A stretch of DNA of 21,829 nt from Cyclostephanos tholiformis (Eukaryota; Bacillariophyta; Thalassiosirophyceae; Thalassiosirales; Thalassiosiraceae): assembly GCA_036939975.1 (NCBI GenBank), contig JALLPB010000145.1, positions 1 to 21,829 on the forward strand, read 5' to 3'. Each line of letters begins with the position of its first letter. The first letter of the stretch is position 1. Positions 1 to 10,694 of this stretch are shown piece by piece. The notes beneath the pieces were generated by a model, which was not told the origin of the DNA, did no database searches, and was given only the letters and a program-made list of their open reading frames with translations. A program made the position numbers and the translations under genes.

Positions 1-20
1 ATTATCTATGATTTAGTGTC

Positions 21-54
21 TGTTTCTTAATCCCCGGTGTTTCTTAATCCCCGG
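21..54. repeat. 17-bp tandem duplication, two perfect copies
   Basis: The unit TGTTTCTTAATCCCCGG occurs at 21-37 and again at 38-54 without a spacer. A partial third copy (TTTCT) follows. It lies about 100 bp upstream of the start codon of the pseudouridine synthase gene, so it could sit in its promoter or 5' leader. No other support for a regulatory role is visible. Confidence 0.9.
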
Positions 55-147
55 TTTCTACGGTATAGTAATAATTTCCCTTTGGGATCTGGTATCTATC
101 CCCCGTTCTAGAGATAGAGTATTATTTAGTTATCTGGCCGACAAAGA

Positions 148-2166
148 ATGAGCGACGTCGGCACGGGATCATCATCCCCAGCCGTCATCAGCGACAGCCC
201 GTGCTGGGGAGGTCCCGAGACGAATCGACACGATCTGGATTTTCTCCTCCGCGTCCTGGGATCGTCGTCGTCGACGTTTCCCTCGACGTCCTCCGTGGTC
301 CTTAATTCCCCCCCTCCCTTCACTCACTCCTTCCTCTCGTCCTCCTCCGAGGGGACTACGACATCTTCTTCCGCGACATCCTCAATCTCGATCCGACGAT
401 GCATACTAGAGAGATCGATATTATACAACGACACGAATTACGTCGTTCTGAACAAGCCGCCGGACCTGCGGATGGACGGACCGTACGCCGCCACTGTCCA
501 CAAGCTACTGCTGTACCTATTCCCTCCGCCCTCCTTATTCCCCCCCGTCCGCCCTCGGGGAGATGAGTCGTCGTCATCCGCCGAGGGTCAAAATGACGAG
601 AACGACGTAACCGACGGGGACGACATAAATAACGAGAAAGGTAAAGAACGACACGATCGCCTCATCCGATCGATTATGCCCCTGCACGTTCGCACGTGCC
701 TACGCGACGATCCCCATCGCATGGTCCACCAGCTCGACTACGCGACGTCGGGCGTGCTCCTAGTCGGGAAGAATAGGAACGCAACGTCCGTGGCATGTCG
801 CGCCTTCGAGGGACGGAGGGCGAGTAAGTCGTACGTCGCCGTGGTGGTGGCGTCGTCCTCCTCCCTCCCCGGTAAGGGTGGGACGACGACGACTGTGGCG
901 CCCCTTGATAAAAGGGATTTCATCAATAAATTGCCGATATTGCCATCGTCGTCCCTCGACGCGTGGAGCGATGGCACCCTCGAACTACGGTACAAGAAAA
1001 AGCGCCAGCGCGATGCGAACGGTCGATGTATGCCCATCTCGTCCGTGTTCGATAGGTTTCGGGGGGAATTGATAAGGCGTAGGAGGAGGGAGAAGCGCAG
1101 ATTGATGATGGAGGAGAGGGAGGAGAGGAAGGAGAAAGAGGACAAGGAGGAGGCCGGCGAGAATGATAATACGCGAGAGGTGACGATGAACGATGACGGA
1201 ATGAAGACGACGGCGAGGGTGGACGACCCAGGGAGGACGAATTGGGATAAGGAGGAATATCGAGACTGTGGACGCAAATCGTCGGCGTTACCAAACCTGC
1301 CATGCCCAAAGGTCAATCTAACGTCAGGGGACGTCGACGAACTGCTATCGCTCGGGTCGTCCTGGAAGGCCGTTAGGGCACGACTCGCCGCATCATCCGA
1401 CGGTGGAGGCGCAGGCTGCGACGGGAGCGGCGTCGACTGGATCGACGTCGTGGAGACGATGTCGGAGGAGTACAATGCGTCCTTGAGGACACAATACGAC
1501 AGGAGGGAAGATGGGTACAATGACGATGACGAGGATCGGCGTGGTGACCAGGAAGATGATATCGTGGTAGGAGAAGGTGGCGGCGACGATCGTCTACCCC
1601 CGTTGTTCCGTATCGAGAACGACGATGATCTGCACGAAACGTTTTACGTCTGCGCTTCCATTGGCGAGATCGGTGGTCGATTCAGGGTGGTCGTCGATCC
1701 CGCCTCCGTTTCTCCGCTTATTCGAGACCTTGATGTCATCGTCCCGGACGAAGGACTTCCTCCCCCTCAGATGAGACCGGCGTTGACGAAGTGCACCGTC
1801 ATTTGGAGAGGTTGGTACGACTCGTTCACCGACACACGAGGCATGCCCGTTGCCAAGGTCTTGTTAAGACCGCTCACGGGGCGACGACACCAGCTTCGTG
1901 TGCATCTTGCCCTCGTTGCCGGGTGTCCTATTCTCGGCGATGCCACATACGGCGGTAACTACTACTCCGATGTGAATTACGATAACGCCCACCACGACGA
2001 GGGAATTAAGAACTCTCGGTGTTACGCTTGCCGTCGAATGTGCCTCCACGCGAAGGAGCTAACCATACCGTTGATCGGGAACGAAATTAAGACGTTTGCA
2101 GCCCCCGATCCATTCGTCGTGACGACGAAGGAGGGCGATTGTGCAGAAACCCTAGTTATTTTATGA
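148..2166 (+). CDS. RluA-family RNA pseudouridine synthase (RPUSD1-like) with large acidic insertion
   Basis: Single-exon gene of 672 aa that should convert uridine to pseudouridine in RNA; the RNA target cannot be told from sequence. Seen: a domain-opening block YNDTNYVVLNKPPDLRMDG near residues 93-111; the catalytic-motif equivalent HQLDYATSG at about 194-202, with Asp197 the expected nucleophile; then TGRRHQLRVHLA near 576 and GCPILGDATYGG near 590, the classic RluA C-terminal block. HQLD instead of HRLD, and DLRMDG, resemble the RPUSD1 branch. The first about 90 residues are Ser/Pro-rich and could hold a targeting peptide, but no clear one is seen. Residues about 235-500, between the two halves of the catalytic domain, are a highly charged low-complexity insertion absent from typical family members of 200-300 aa. 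A GTAAGG near 871 could be a splice donor, but the frame is open throughout, so I kept one exon. The ATG at 148 is the first in frame. Confidence 0.88.
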   Translation: MSDVGTGSSSPAVISDSPCWGGPETNRHDLDFLLRVLGSSSSTFPSTSSVVLNSPPPFTHSFLSSSSEGTTTSSSATSSISIRRCILERSILYNDTNYVVLNKPPDLRMDGPYAATVHKLLLYLFPPPSLFPPVRPRGDESSSSAEGQNDENDVTDGDDINNEKGKERHDRLIRSIMPLHVRTCLRDDPHRMVHQLDYATSGVLLVGKNRNATSVACRAFEGRRASKSYVAVVVASSSSLPGKGGTTTTVAPLDKRDFINKLPILPSSSLDAWSDGTLELRYKKKRQRDANGRCMPISSVFDRFRGELIRRRRREKRRLMMEEREERKEKEDKEEAGENDNTREVTMNDDGMKTTARVDDPGRTNWDKEEYRDCGRKSSALPNLPCPKVNLTSGDVDELLSLGSSWKAVRARLAASSDGGGAGCDGSGVDWIDVVETMSEEYNASLRTQYDRREDGYNDDDEDRRGDQEDDIVVGEGGGDDRLPPLFRIENDDDLHETFYVCASIGEIGGRFRVVVDPASVSPLIRDLDVIVPDEGLPPPQMRPALTKCTVIWRGWYDSFTDTRGMPVAKVLLRPLTGRRHQLRVHLALVAGCPILGDATYGGNYYSDVNYDNAHHDEGIKNSRCYACRRMCLHAKELTIPLIGNEIKTFAAPDPFVVTTKEGDCAETLVIL

Positions 2167-2226
2167 GGATGCCGCGTTGACTACTTAATGCGATCGGCGA
2201 CGAGGGTGATATTGGATTGCATAGTT
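2167..2226. other. 60-bp convergent intergenic spacer
   Basis: The stop codons of the pseudouridine synthase (+, ends 2166) and the large minus-strand gene (stop at 2227-2229) face each other with only 60 bp between them. The 3' UTRs and polyadenylation signals of the two genes must therefore overlap. No terminator-like hairpin is evident. Confidence 0.8.
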
Positions 2227-5200
2227 TTAGGAATCACAACCGCGAGAATTGAGGTACCTACAATACTCATCTATTGCTCTCAACGACTCTCCCGACAAAG
2301 TATGTTGGCTCATAATGTCAGTATTACCTATGGACTTACCGACATATGGGTTGGAAATTAGCACATTCTTGGCAGTCTGTAAGGTCAGATCTCGTTCAAG
2401 TTTGTTCAACGTGTCCAATGATGAGCAAAAACGCTTAAGACTAACATAATTTGGTCCGGCAACATCCAGCGAAGAAGTGTTAGCATCTCCATTCAAATTC
2501 ACCTGCAGGAGCAAGTCACGAAGAACTTTTGTAGTTGCTTGATGACGCAGTAGCTCTCCACAGACCTTGAGCCATATGATGACCTCATATGTGTAGGTAG
2601 AGTGTTCAGAGGATATGTTGTCGGTTGAATTCGTGGGCGAAGCGCAGGCCCACGAAAGAATAGTCACAGTCCCTTCTGCAACCCCAAGGGTGCACGGAAG
2701 TGCAAGTAAATGACGAGCACAGTGAAAAAACTCTGCTACAATCGTCTCATAATAATACGACCTTAAAGAATTGCAGAGGCATTCCTTAAGCGAGTGAACC
2801 AACTTGACGTAGGCTGTGCTTGTAAGATTCTCACTGGCAGTGCAGATGTTCTGATTAGGAGCAAATTTGTCTGGCAGGAATATCTTCATCATTCGAGTGA
2901 GCAATTTTAGGGATAACGATATAACACGAGGAGCAGTGCCATGGTTTCCAAGTCGACCCACAAGGAAAACATTCATAACCCAATCTCTTAATTGAATCAT
3001 CGAATCCAGATCATCGATGCCATCATCTTCTGCCCAGAACATTACATTTTCGATTGCTCGCTCCAGTCCATCCAGTGCGAGGTTTATTTGAGCCCGTATT
3101 GTTGTTGATGTAAGGGTAAGCCGGGAGCCAACAATTGTGACGAATGCGTCTATTTTGTCAATTTCTCTCGTTGAAAGCCCACTGAACATTGCATTGAACA
3201 ATAATGCCCGATAGTCTCCACACCCCGCGACATAAACTAAGAGATCGTCTGTGCGATGATAGAAGGACAATGCGAGATACTCAGTCAAATGAAGCACCCG
3301 TCCCTTGAAGGATCTTCTTCGAAGACGAAGATTCAATTTCTTCGCTGACTCCTCAATATATCTTCTTAGATCCAGGTCCCTCCTAAAAGCAGATGCAATC
3401 AAGACACGTATAAAATCACGCGCGATGATATCCCACTTATTATTGTCCCGTAACATGATCGTCATTGTACTGCCACATAATTCTGTATACGCCCGGTGAA
3501 ATGCAAGTGCCTTCGCTCTTCGGTACCTAGTGTCGGGATCATCACAACCTATGCTTATTTGTTCTTCAAGTTCTTGCTCAATACCTGATATGTAGTACAA
3601 GTTCTCTATGATTGAAGTCAAAATAACTGTGCAAATCCCGCCCAAGATAGGTTCTGAGAGATCTTTTTTCAGTGATTTAAATAAGGCCCGAAACACGAGG
3701 AATCGTTTCAAGCATTCTCTTTCGACAGAAACTTGTGGCAACAGTTCGAGAAGGTCTTTGTCCGAGTGCAGTTTTTTGACAACGTTGACTATTATGGTTC
3801 CAATGAATCTGAACGATTGCCAGGAACCTGTAGTATATTTTATATCATAGGGTGTAGATGATGCGAGGAGGTGGCCAACATTTTCAATGAAAGACCAAAT
3901 ATTTTTGCTGAAGTACGTCGGTCCGGCTGAATCAAAGTATTCACCGCTCATTTTTTTTATTTTGTACGCTTCTATATCGGGGTCTTGAAGGGTTGAAGAC
4001 AAATGAACTTGCGCTTTCGATAGCAGATCATTTCCTTTAGATCTAGAATTATGACCGTCCAACACGAATAGCAGAGAGAGGTTGGAGGTCGGAAACATGG
4101 CCAATGTGTCTGAGTCCACCAAAGCCACAAACATGTAGTTGAGTATTTGTTGGATGTGTTGCATTGCCAAAGCCTTGCAGAGCCGGCTGTGTCTGCTCAG
4201 TCGAAGTAACTCGCAAGAAAAACATGTGGCCATCCGCTGGAGATAAAACCTGTTTTCAGCTTCTGTTGCATGTTTTGGCTCGAATAATTCATAAGCTCCA
4301 CTCAGTGGAATTATCGCGCAAAGAGCAGCAAGGACGCTCAGGATTCCTCCCGATTGACTATGACATAGCCTTCGATGCTCGTCAGGTTCATTTTTGTTTC
4401 CGACCGATGTGAGAAGTTGCGTTGTCTAATGAAAGAAGAGTTAAAATTGAAGCAAGGCATGAGACGCAATCATCATCGCAAGTTTCACAAAGCATAATCA
4501 TACTCCATACGCACAACAAATGATAGAAAAAAATCGGCTCCAGCGTGCCAGTCAGTGTTGGATTGCGCACGTTGCATATCTGGCAACTCATCAGTACCGC
4601 AAGCAAGTACAAGCGCTATGACTTGTCGAATAGCACCGAGGCAGCTGCGAAATGATGCTTCCACACATCCATCTTTGCTCAATGCCTTCGCAAGTGTGTT
4701 CATGGTTACTGTTTGAACAATGACGACGAGGGCTTTTGTTAACGAATCCATTAAACAGCGGAAGAACTTTGAACTTCCCAGTGTTTTGATTGCCACGACC
4801 AGCTGCAATAGAATATTGTCATTAGGTGTGACCTTGGTCATAAACTCGAGAATAAATTTTGCCCGGCCAAGAATTAAGTTGATGTGCATCGTAATAGACC
4901 CTATGATGTCGACACAGGATTTGGATGCATTCATATGGGCCTTGCATTTCTCTTCATTTTCTGAAAGACGACCTTTTTCATTTAAACTTTCTAGAAGATC
5001 ACATGTCGAGAGGAGATTTGAAATGATTGAGGTAAGTAAATAAACCATCGCGTCAGCATCTATCTCAGCTTTGACAGCGACAAGGTGGCTACGCAATCGC
5101 TCGATGATTTGATGTGGGTCAGCAGTAAAATCACTTATGTAAAGATGAAGCAATGCTGTAAACGCCATCGATTTAGAAGAAGTATACAAAAGACAGATGT

Positions 5201-8200
5201 TGCTTGAACTAGCTGGTGCAACTCCGATCTCATTCAGAAAATGTTGTTGATGCTTGCGCATCTTTTCGTCGGAGGAATATTTCCAAATCTGCACACAGAA
5301 CAAAAATTGAGATCGAATTAGGTCTAAGAGCTGGGTAAAAACAGGATCAATAAACTTACATTTTCTCTCAATACTTTGTTAAGATGAAAGTTGTTACCTT
5401 CTCCTGGTGAATTATATCGACTCCTTGCGACGATACCAGAAAATATCAGATAGCATGCGGCCTCCCTTAAGTGAGAGCTTGTCTGTGATATCTCTATCTG
5501 GGATGTAGCGGATTCGATGATTGATTGAAACATAGCAGTATAATCATCGTTCGAACGTATCCTAGCTGCATTGCTATGCACCTCAATGTCCAGAGCTTTG
5601 TCAACGAAACGGGAAGCGATAGATTGAAGCAAAGTGCGAAAACTTTTCCATCTGATACTCTTAATCATCGTCATACTTGCATATGATGTAGCCATCGTCA
5701 CGCACTTTTGGAGTAAAACTGAGGATGGTGATAAACGATACACACTGTTCGTCTCATTGGCTAAAAAAATCGAGTTCACATCCATAAGATCAGTTTGCAA
5801 TTCAGATCCAATCCCCTTCGATGAACCATTAATGCAAGAATAATCCCACAATTGCCGCACACTCCTATTAACCTTGGCTTGGGGCGACGAAGGCAGCAGG
5901 CTGAGGACAGCATCATATGCCTCTAGCATCACTGATTTCTCAATTATCTGCTTAACAAAAGAGTCCATGGATGGCAAATCTCCCAGCAGTCTGGATGAAA
6001 GAAGTGCGTCAACCCACTTAATCTCTTTCGAGCAAGTTTTAACTTGCAAAGGTGGTGGTGGCAACTGCTGATTGGAGTTTGGCAAAGAGCCACAATCGCA
6101 AAAAATGAGACGCGCTAGCAACATCTGCGGCTGTTTAAAGTCCGGCGCAGATTGAGCCATCGAGGATGTGCAACATGAGAAGAAACCAATGATTGACCAA
6201 ATAGCATCAATCTTTTCCCTTGGGATCTTATGGTCGAACGATCGTATTTTAGATTCATCTGCACCTCGGGTGGATTCGGGTAATTCTCCTGACGTGATAA
6301 ATCTCTTGTGCATTTCAGGATCAACCGTGGTAACAAACAGCAGCGTCTCCGGTTCATTCTCTTTGCGTTCATGGTTTAATGATAGCTGCCATCTTGGCTC
6401 GTCAAGCATTGTGAGAATGCTACACACATTTGAAAGAACAGGAACGATAGATCCAATACACACACAAAGTGGTCTTAGCTCATCAAAGACTCGGCTGTTA
6501 AATGATGAAGTATGGCCATACTCCTCCCACAATAATTGAGAGTAGAGCACGTCCACTACTTGGAGCAGAAGAAGTTTCGCAAGTGTTGTATGGTTGCCAA
6601 ATATTTTGAACAGAAGTCCATCTTCCAGAGCAAGCTTTGCGGAACATTTCTTCCCTAGCGTTTGAAAGACGAGACTCCAGCAGCTTATATGGAAAGAAGC
6701 AACCTCGGGGTTAGTCTGAATTAGATCCAGTAAAGTCGTACATTTCTTCTCGAAAATGTAGAGAAGAGTTTGGAACATCGCGACAACTTCTTCCTTTTTG
6801 AGAACATCGCCATATTTGCTAAGTACAACCGTCGCCAAATTTGCGAGAATATTTCGACTCAGTGGCAAATTGGCAGGGTAGCAATCTCTCAGATCCCGAC
6901 ACAAATCAATGATGGATCTATTGTTGTCCGAACCTAATTCTTGTTGTACGATCGTTCGATTAGTAAGATTGGTAGGTATTGAGGCAAATAGCAAATCTGC
7001 GGATAAGGCATGAGGTATTTCAGGTCTGGTAGGAGGTGATTCAGGATCGATATTTAAGCTGCCTTTACTGCCATCTTGTCTCTGATTCTGGTCCACCCGA
7101 CCTTTGCTAGCAAACAACTGATGAGTTCTACGTGAATTGGCTGTCTGGGCACCAGTTTTCTGCCGAGTACTTTGGCTATTCTCTCTCAGTCGCGACCCGT
7201 GGAAATTTTTCTTTTCTTTTTCGCTTCCGTCCTGCTGTTTTTCTAACCAGCCACTCATAGTTAAACTTATCGAACGAGATTGTTGTTGCGGGCAACTGCC
7301 AGTCCCTTTAATCGATGCCAAAACAGCTCCACATTGGGAGATTCGCTTATTCGCAGAACTGCGCAAACGCATGGCGCTACTAGAATCCAGCAACATACAC
7401 TTCCAATGGTCGTCTTCAATATCGTCCGTGTCTCCCACAAAGTCAATATCGACAAAGTCAACGTTGGTGGTAGAATTGGCTTCTTCTTCGTCTGCGGTTG
7501 CAGGCGGAGATAATTTGTCTTCGTTTTCAGCTAGGGGAGCGTCTCTAGAAGACCGTGAAAGTCTACTTGACTTATCAAAATTCGCATCGCATCTGCTAGT
7601 TGTCCTTCTGGAACGGTATAGCTGCCTCCTTTGTTTCAAATCTTTCCTGCTTGACAACCCGGATGATGATTTTCTCTTTCGTGACGCATGCGGATGGTTA
7701 TCATCCCAATCCCTCTCAACCGTCCTCCTCTTCTTCTTCGGTTGTTGAATTCTTGAGCTCTCATCAAAAAAATCGTTGACGGGGATAATATCGCCACCAT
7801 TATCACTGAGCATCTGATGACAATGATCATCATCACCCGACTGAAGCTCTTTCTCGACCTCTTTCTGGAACGAAGTGACTTTCGAATCAGCATCTCTAAC
7901 GAGATCGCACAATTCAACGACACGCACATCCCACACATCCACCGCAGACATGCGGCAGAGCCTCTTTTGAGAGTCAGTCAACTTACACTCATTCTCGCGC
8001 CTCTCTCTCTTGGATAATAGTCGCATGAGAGCTTTGTTGCATAAGTCTACCCCACGTCTGTGTAGCATCTTTACAATATAACAATTCAATTCATCACTGT
8101 CGAAATACTCGAGGTTTAGACACAATACCAAGCACGAAAAACGAGAACGCGAAACCCCAAACACACCTTTCTTTTGAGAGTTTATCCAATTCATCCATTG

Positions 8201-10397
8201 CCTCCTCGGACATCGTCGCCGTCAACGTTGTGAGAGCGTACGGTGTTATAGACGAAGACATCTTCTTTGCTGCCTGCAACCTCCGCTTGAGTTCATTAAG
8301 TTTATTGTGCACATGAGTAATTCGCATATCTCGAATATCGGCACATAATTCCTCGATAAATTTTGGTAGCATTCCCCATTCCATGTCGCTTACTTTAAGT
8401 TTGCCTGCTTCTTCATCATCTCCTGACTCAAGCGCCGCAGATTCCTCATTCTCCACTGAGCTCTCATCTCTGGGAGTGTGCAAATAGTCATCATCTGACT
8501 CTCCCGATTCAGATTCCTCAAAAGGAGTCAAAAACGAAATACCTCGTTCATCATTGATAGTAGCAACATCAGTTTCCGAGTCAATACTTCTATTGGTCGA
8601 ATATACATCATTAGCGTTAACATCAACATCGACGTGAGCGACGAAAGTCGATGAATGGGTACCACGAGCGCGCAAATCGGAAAACGTATCCATATCATCG
8701 TCCGTGGACGACGAGGAGTTAAAGTCGGACAGATCATTATTTCGTTTACCATTCATCCCGTCGATCCGATCGGTCGGATCACGACGACTACGACAACGAC
8801 GAGAATGATCATCTTGCGCCATTCCACCGCCCTCGATGGGGGATGCTGACATCGAATTATCCCGACGCGCTGCATCATTCGCATTAGTATCATCGTCGAT
8901 CGCGGCGATGGCTGCCCCGGGAAGCGAGCCGATGAGGGCACACGCGTTCTTGGGCCTCGTCCTGCTGCTGCGTTTCTTCCTCTCCTCACTACCCCCACTC
9001 GTCGTCCCATCCTTCTTCATTAGTTGATAATCCAGTTTGTTCAACATTAGATTCATGTCGCGTAACTTCCGTTCTCGTCCTCTCACGGCGAGAAGTCTTC
9101 GTCGACGTTCCTTCTGCAGTTGTAAAATTGCCAATGGTAACTCGTCGTCGCTTGTATCGACCTCGTCGTGTCCACCGTCACCGTCACCGTTACTTTTACC
9201 CACGGTGGCGCCGTTAGCACTTGTCTCGTTTTGTCGCATAAGGCTCGATCTTCTCCCCCCCCTCCTCCTGCGCGTAATCTGTCCATTCCTCCTACGATGG
9301 CGATTCATCGACGTGACCCTCCGCCTCTCCTCTTCTTCCGAGTCCATGCCTCCCCCCCTACCGTCATCCTCCTCCTCCTCCTCCTCGCTCGAATTACCGC
9401 CATCGTGGCTGTCATATTCATCGTCGTCGTCATCGTCGCTATCGCCGCTCGTCAAGGTCACCCGTCCGTCGTCGGATACACCCATCGTCCTTCCAGTCCG
9501 TCGTCGACATCTCCTCTCCATCTCCTCCTCCATCTCCCACCTCCTCCTCCTACGTAGCTCCTCCTCCTCCAACGCGATCGCCACGTAATCGCAATCGCCG
9601 CAATCGATCGCGAAGCTGCCACACTTCCCGCACCTACGCGAATTGACGGCATCGCGACGACTGCGTCGCGTCGATGCGCATCGAGCGCCTACGTCGCCGT
9701 TCGTTATCTGTATCGCGAGGTATTCGCGATCGGACACGTAACGGACCGGCACGCCGCGATCCTGCCTGGTCATCTCGCTCGCGAGGTATTTCACGTCCAC
9801 GTGCGTCGCCTCGTCCATCGTAGCGATCGCTTTCGTCGTCATAATCGTCGTCGTCGTCGTACCCCCCCCCCCCTCCCTCGAGGACGCGCGTCGTGCCCCC
9901 GGTAAGGCGGCGCCCTCCTTTCCGTCGTCGGCGGCGGCAGATGGGGGTGGGAAGTAGAGTTTAACGACGCGTCCCAATCCGCCTGGGCGGTTCATACCGG
10001 GCCACGTTCGCGGTTGGACGTGTACCATACGGCCGATTTTCAACCACGATTCGCGCTGTTGCGATGCCGCCGCCGCCGCCGCCGCCGGCGAAGACGACGA
10101 CGACTGGATAGAGTCATTTACGCCATCGCCACCATCTTCTGAGGGAACGGCGTCATTGGAAGGAGGAGGAGGACGACGAGGCGACGACGCCTCCTCCGCG
10201 CGGGGAGACTCGCGGCGGCGGCGGTCGCCACCATGATCGATGTCGCACCCGTCGCGATCGTCGTCCTCCGGTGGCGTCGGGCGCCGTCGGGGGGGGCAAG
10301 GATCGCGGGGGGGGAGGTCGTTAACGTCATCATCCCCCCCCGTCGAGTTATGACATCCCAGCGGCGTTTCGTCGCCGTCGTCGTTCGTACCGATCAT
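2227..10397 (-). CDS. Very large nuclear helical protein, four exons (possible Mms22/Mus7-like repair factor)
   Basis: Assembled from four exons on the minus strand: 10397-8167, 8096-5360, 5288-4515 and 4425-2227. The introns (70, 71 and 89 bp) have donors GTGTGT, GTAAGT and GTGCGT and CAG/CAG/TAG acceptors. The exons sum to 7,941 nt, exactly 2,646 codons plus stop, and every junction keeps frame. Residues about 1-120 are acidic, Pro-rich low complexity. A module near 125-222 carries RTWPGMNRPGGLGRV, then HVDVKYLA, resembling a Tudor/agenet-like chromatin reader. A zinc knuckle CGKCGSFAIDCGDCD follows near 254-268. Asp/Glu and Ser tracts come next, then a basic NLS, PKKKRR, near residue 864. 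From about 1100 to the C-terminus the protein is mainly amphipathic helices without recognised catalytic motifs. Size, NLS and long helical C-terminus would fit an Mms22/Mus7-type replication-repair scaffold, but that is a guess; I do not recognise the family with confidence. The GC-rich first exon differs strongly from the AT-richer rest. Confidence 0.85.
9357..9450 (-). repeat. Acidic low-complexity codon tract (poly-Asp / poly-Glu)
   Basis: Runs of GAC/GAT and GAG codons encode stretches such as DSDDDDDDEYD and SSEEEEEEDDGRGGG inside exon 1 of the large minus-strand gene. The plus strand reads as TCG/TCC/CTC runs, which produce long spurious Ser/Leu-rich open frames on the other strand. 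Confidence 0.8.
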
Positions 10398-10694
10398 CGC
10401 GGTGTGATTAGAAGTGCACAGATGAGTTGAGGAGCATCGTCATTGTCTCTCGTGGTGTGTATCTGTTATGGGGTTGACTATCTCCATGTTGGTCAGCCTA
10501 CTGGGTCAATAGCGACCCTATGATAGATACTTACCACCATACCTTATGGCCTTTCCACAGGCATCGGTTTTTCGTACCCTCCCACCACCCTCTAGGGGTA
10601 TGATTTCGCAGCGCGTACTTTCTGTTCACCTAAGAAGTTCGTAGTGGATAAAAAATAAACATCCTACGAGTTAATAAGTATTGACAGAAGAAGA
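10398..10694. promoter_or_regulatory. Divergent promoter region between the large gene and the 7TM receptor
   Basis: 297-bp spacer between two divergent start codons, so it should hold both promoters. An A/T stretch GATAAAAAATAAA at 10647-10659 is about 36 bp upstream of the receptor ATG and could act as a TATA-like element. A small hairpin GGGTC-AATAGC-GACCC lies near 10503-10518. On the minus strand a GTAAGT near 10527 could be a 5'-UTR splice donor for the large gene. None of these is proven by sequence alone. Confidence 0.4.

Noticed and set aside
738..1520. 260-codon Ser/Leu-rich open frame on the minus strand opposite the pseudouridine synthase
   Set aside because: It mirrors the acidic/Arg codon tracts of the plus-strand gene; composition alone keeps the opposite strand free of stops. 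No domain is visible.
4234..4425. Start of the last exon of the large gene at the ATG 4233 as a separate gene
   Set aside because: The frame stays open upstream to a good TTCATTAG acceptor at 4426, and the junction with 4515 keeps phase, so the ATG is internal.
9037..9588. 183-codon plus-strand frame opposite the large gene
   Set aside because: It is the antisense of Asp/Glu/Arg tracts, which read as poly-Ser and poly-Leu. The minus strand has the motif-bearing, splice-consistent frame.
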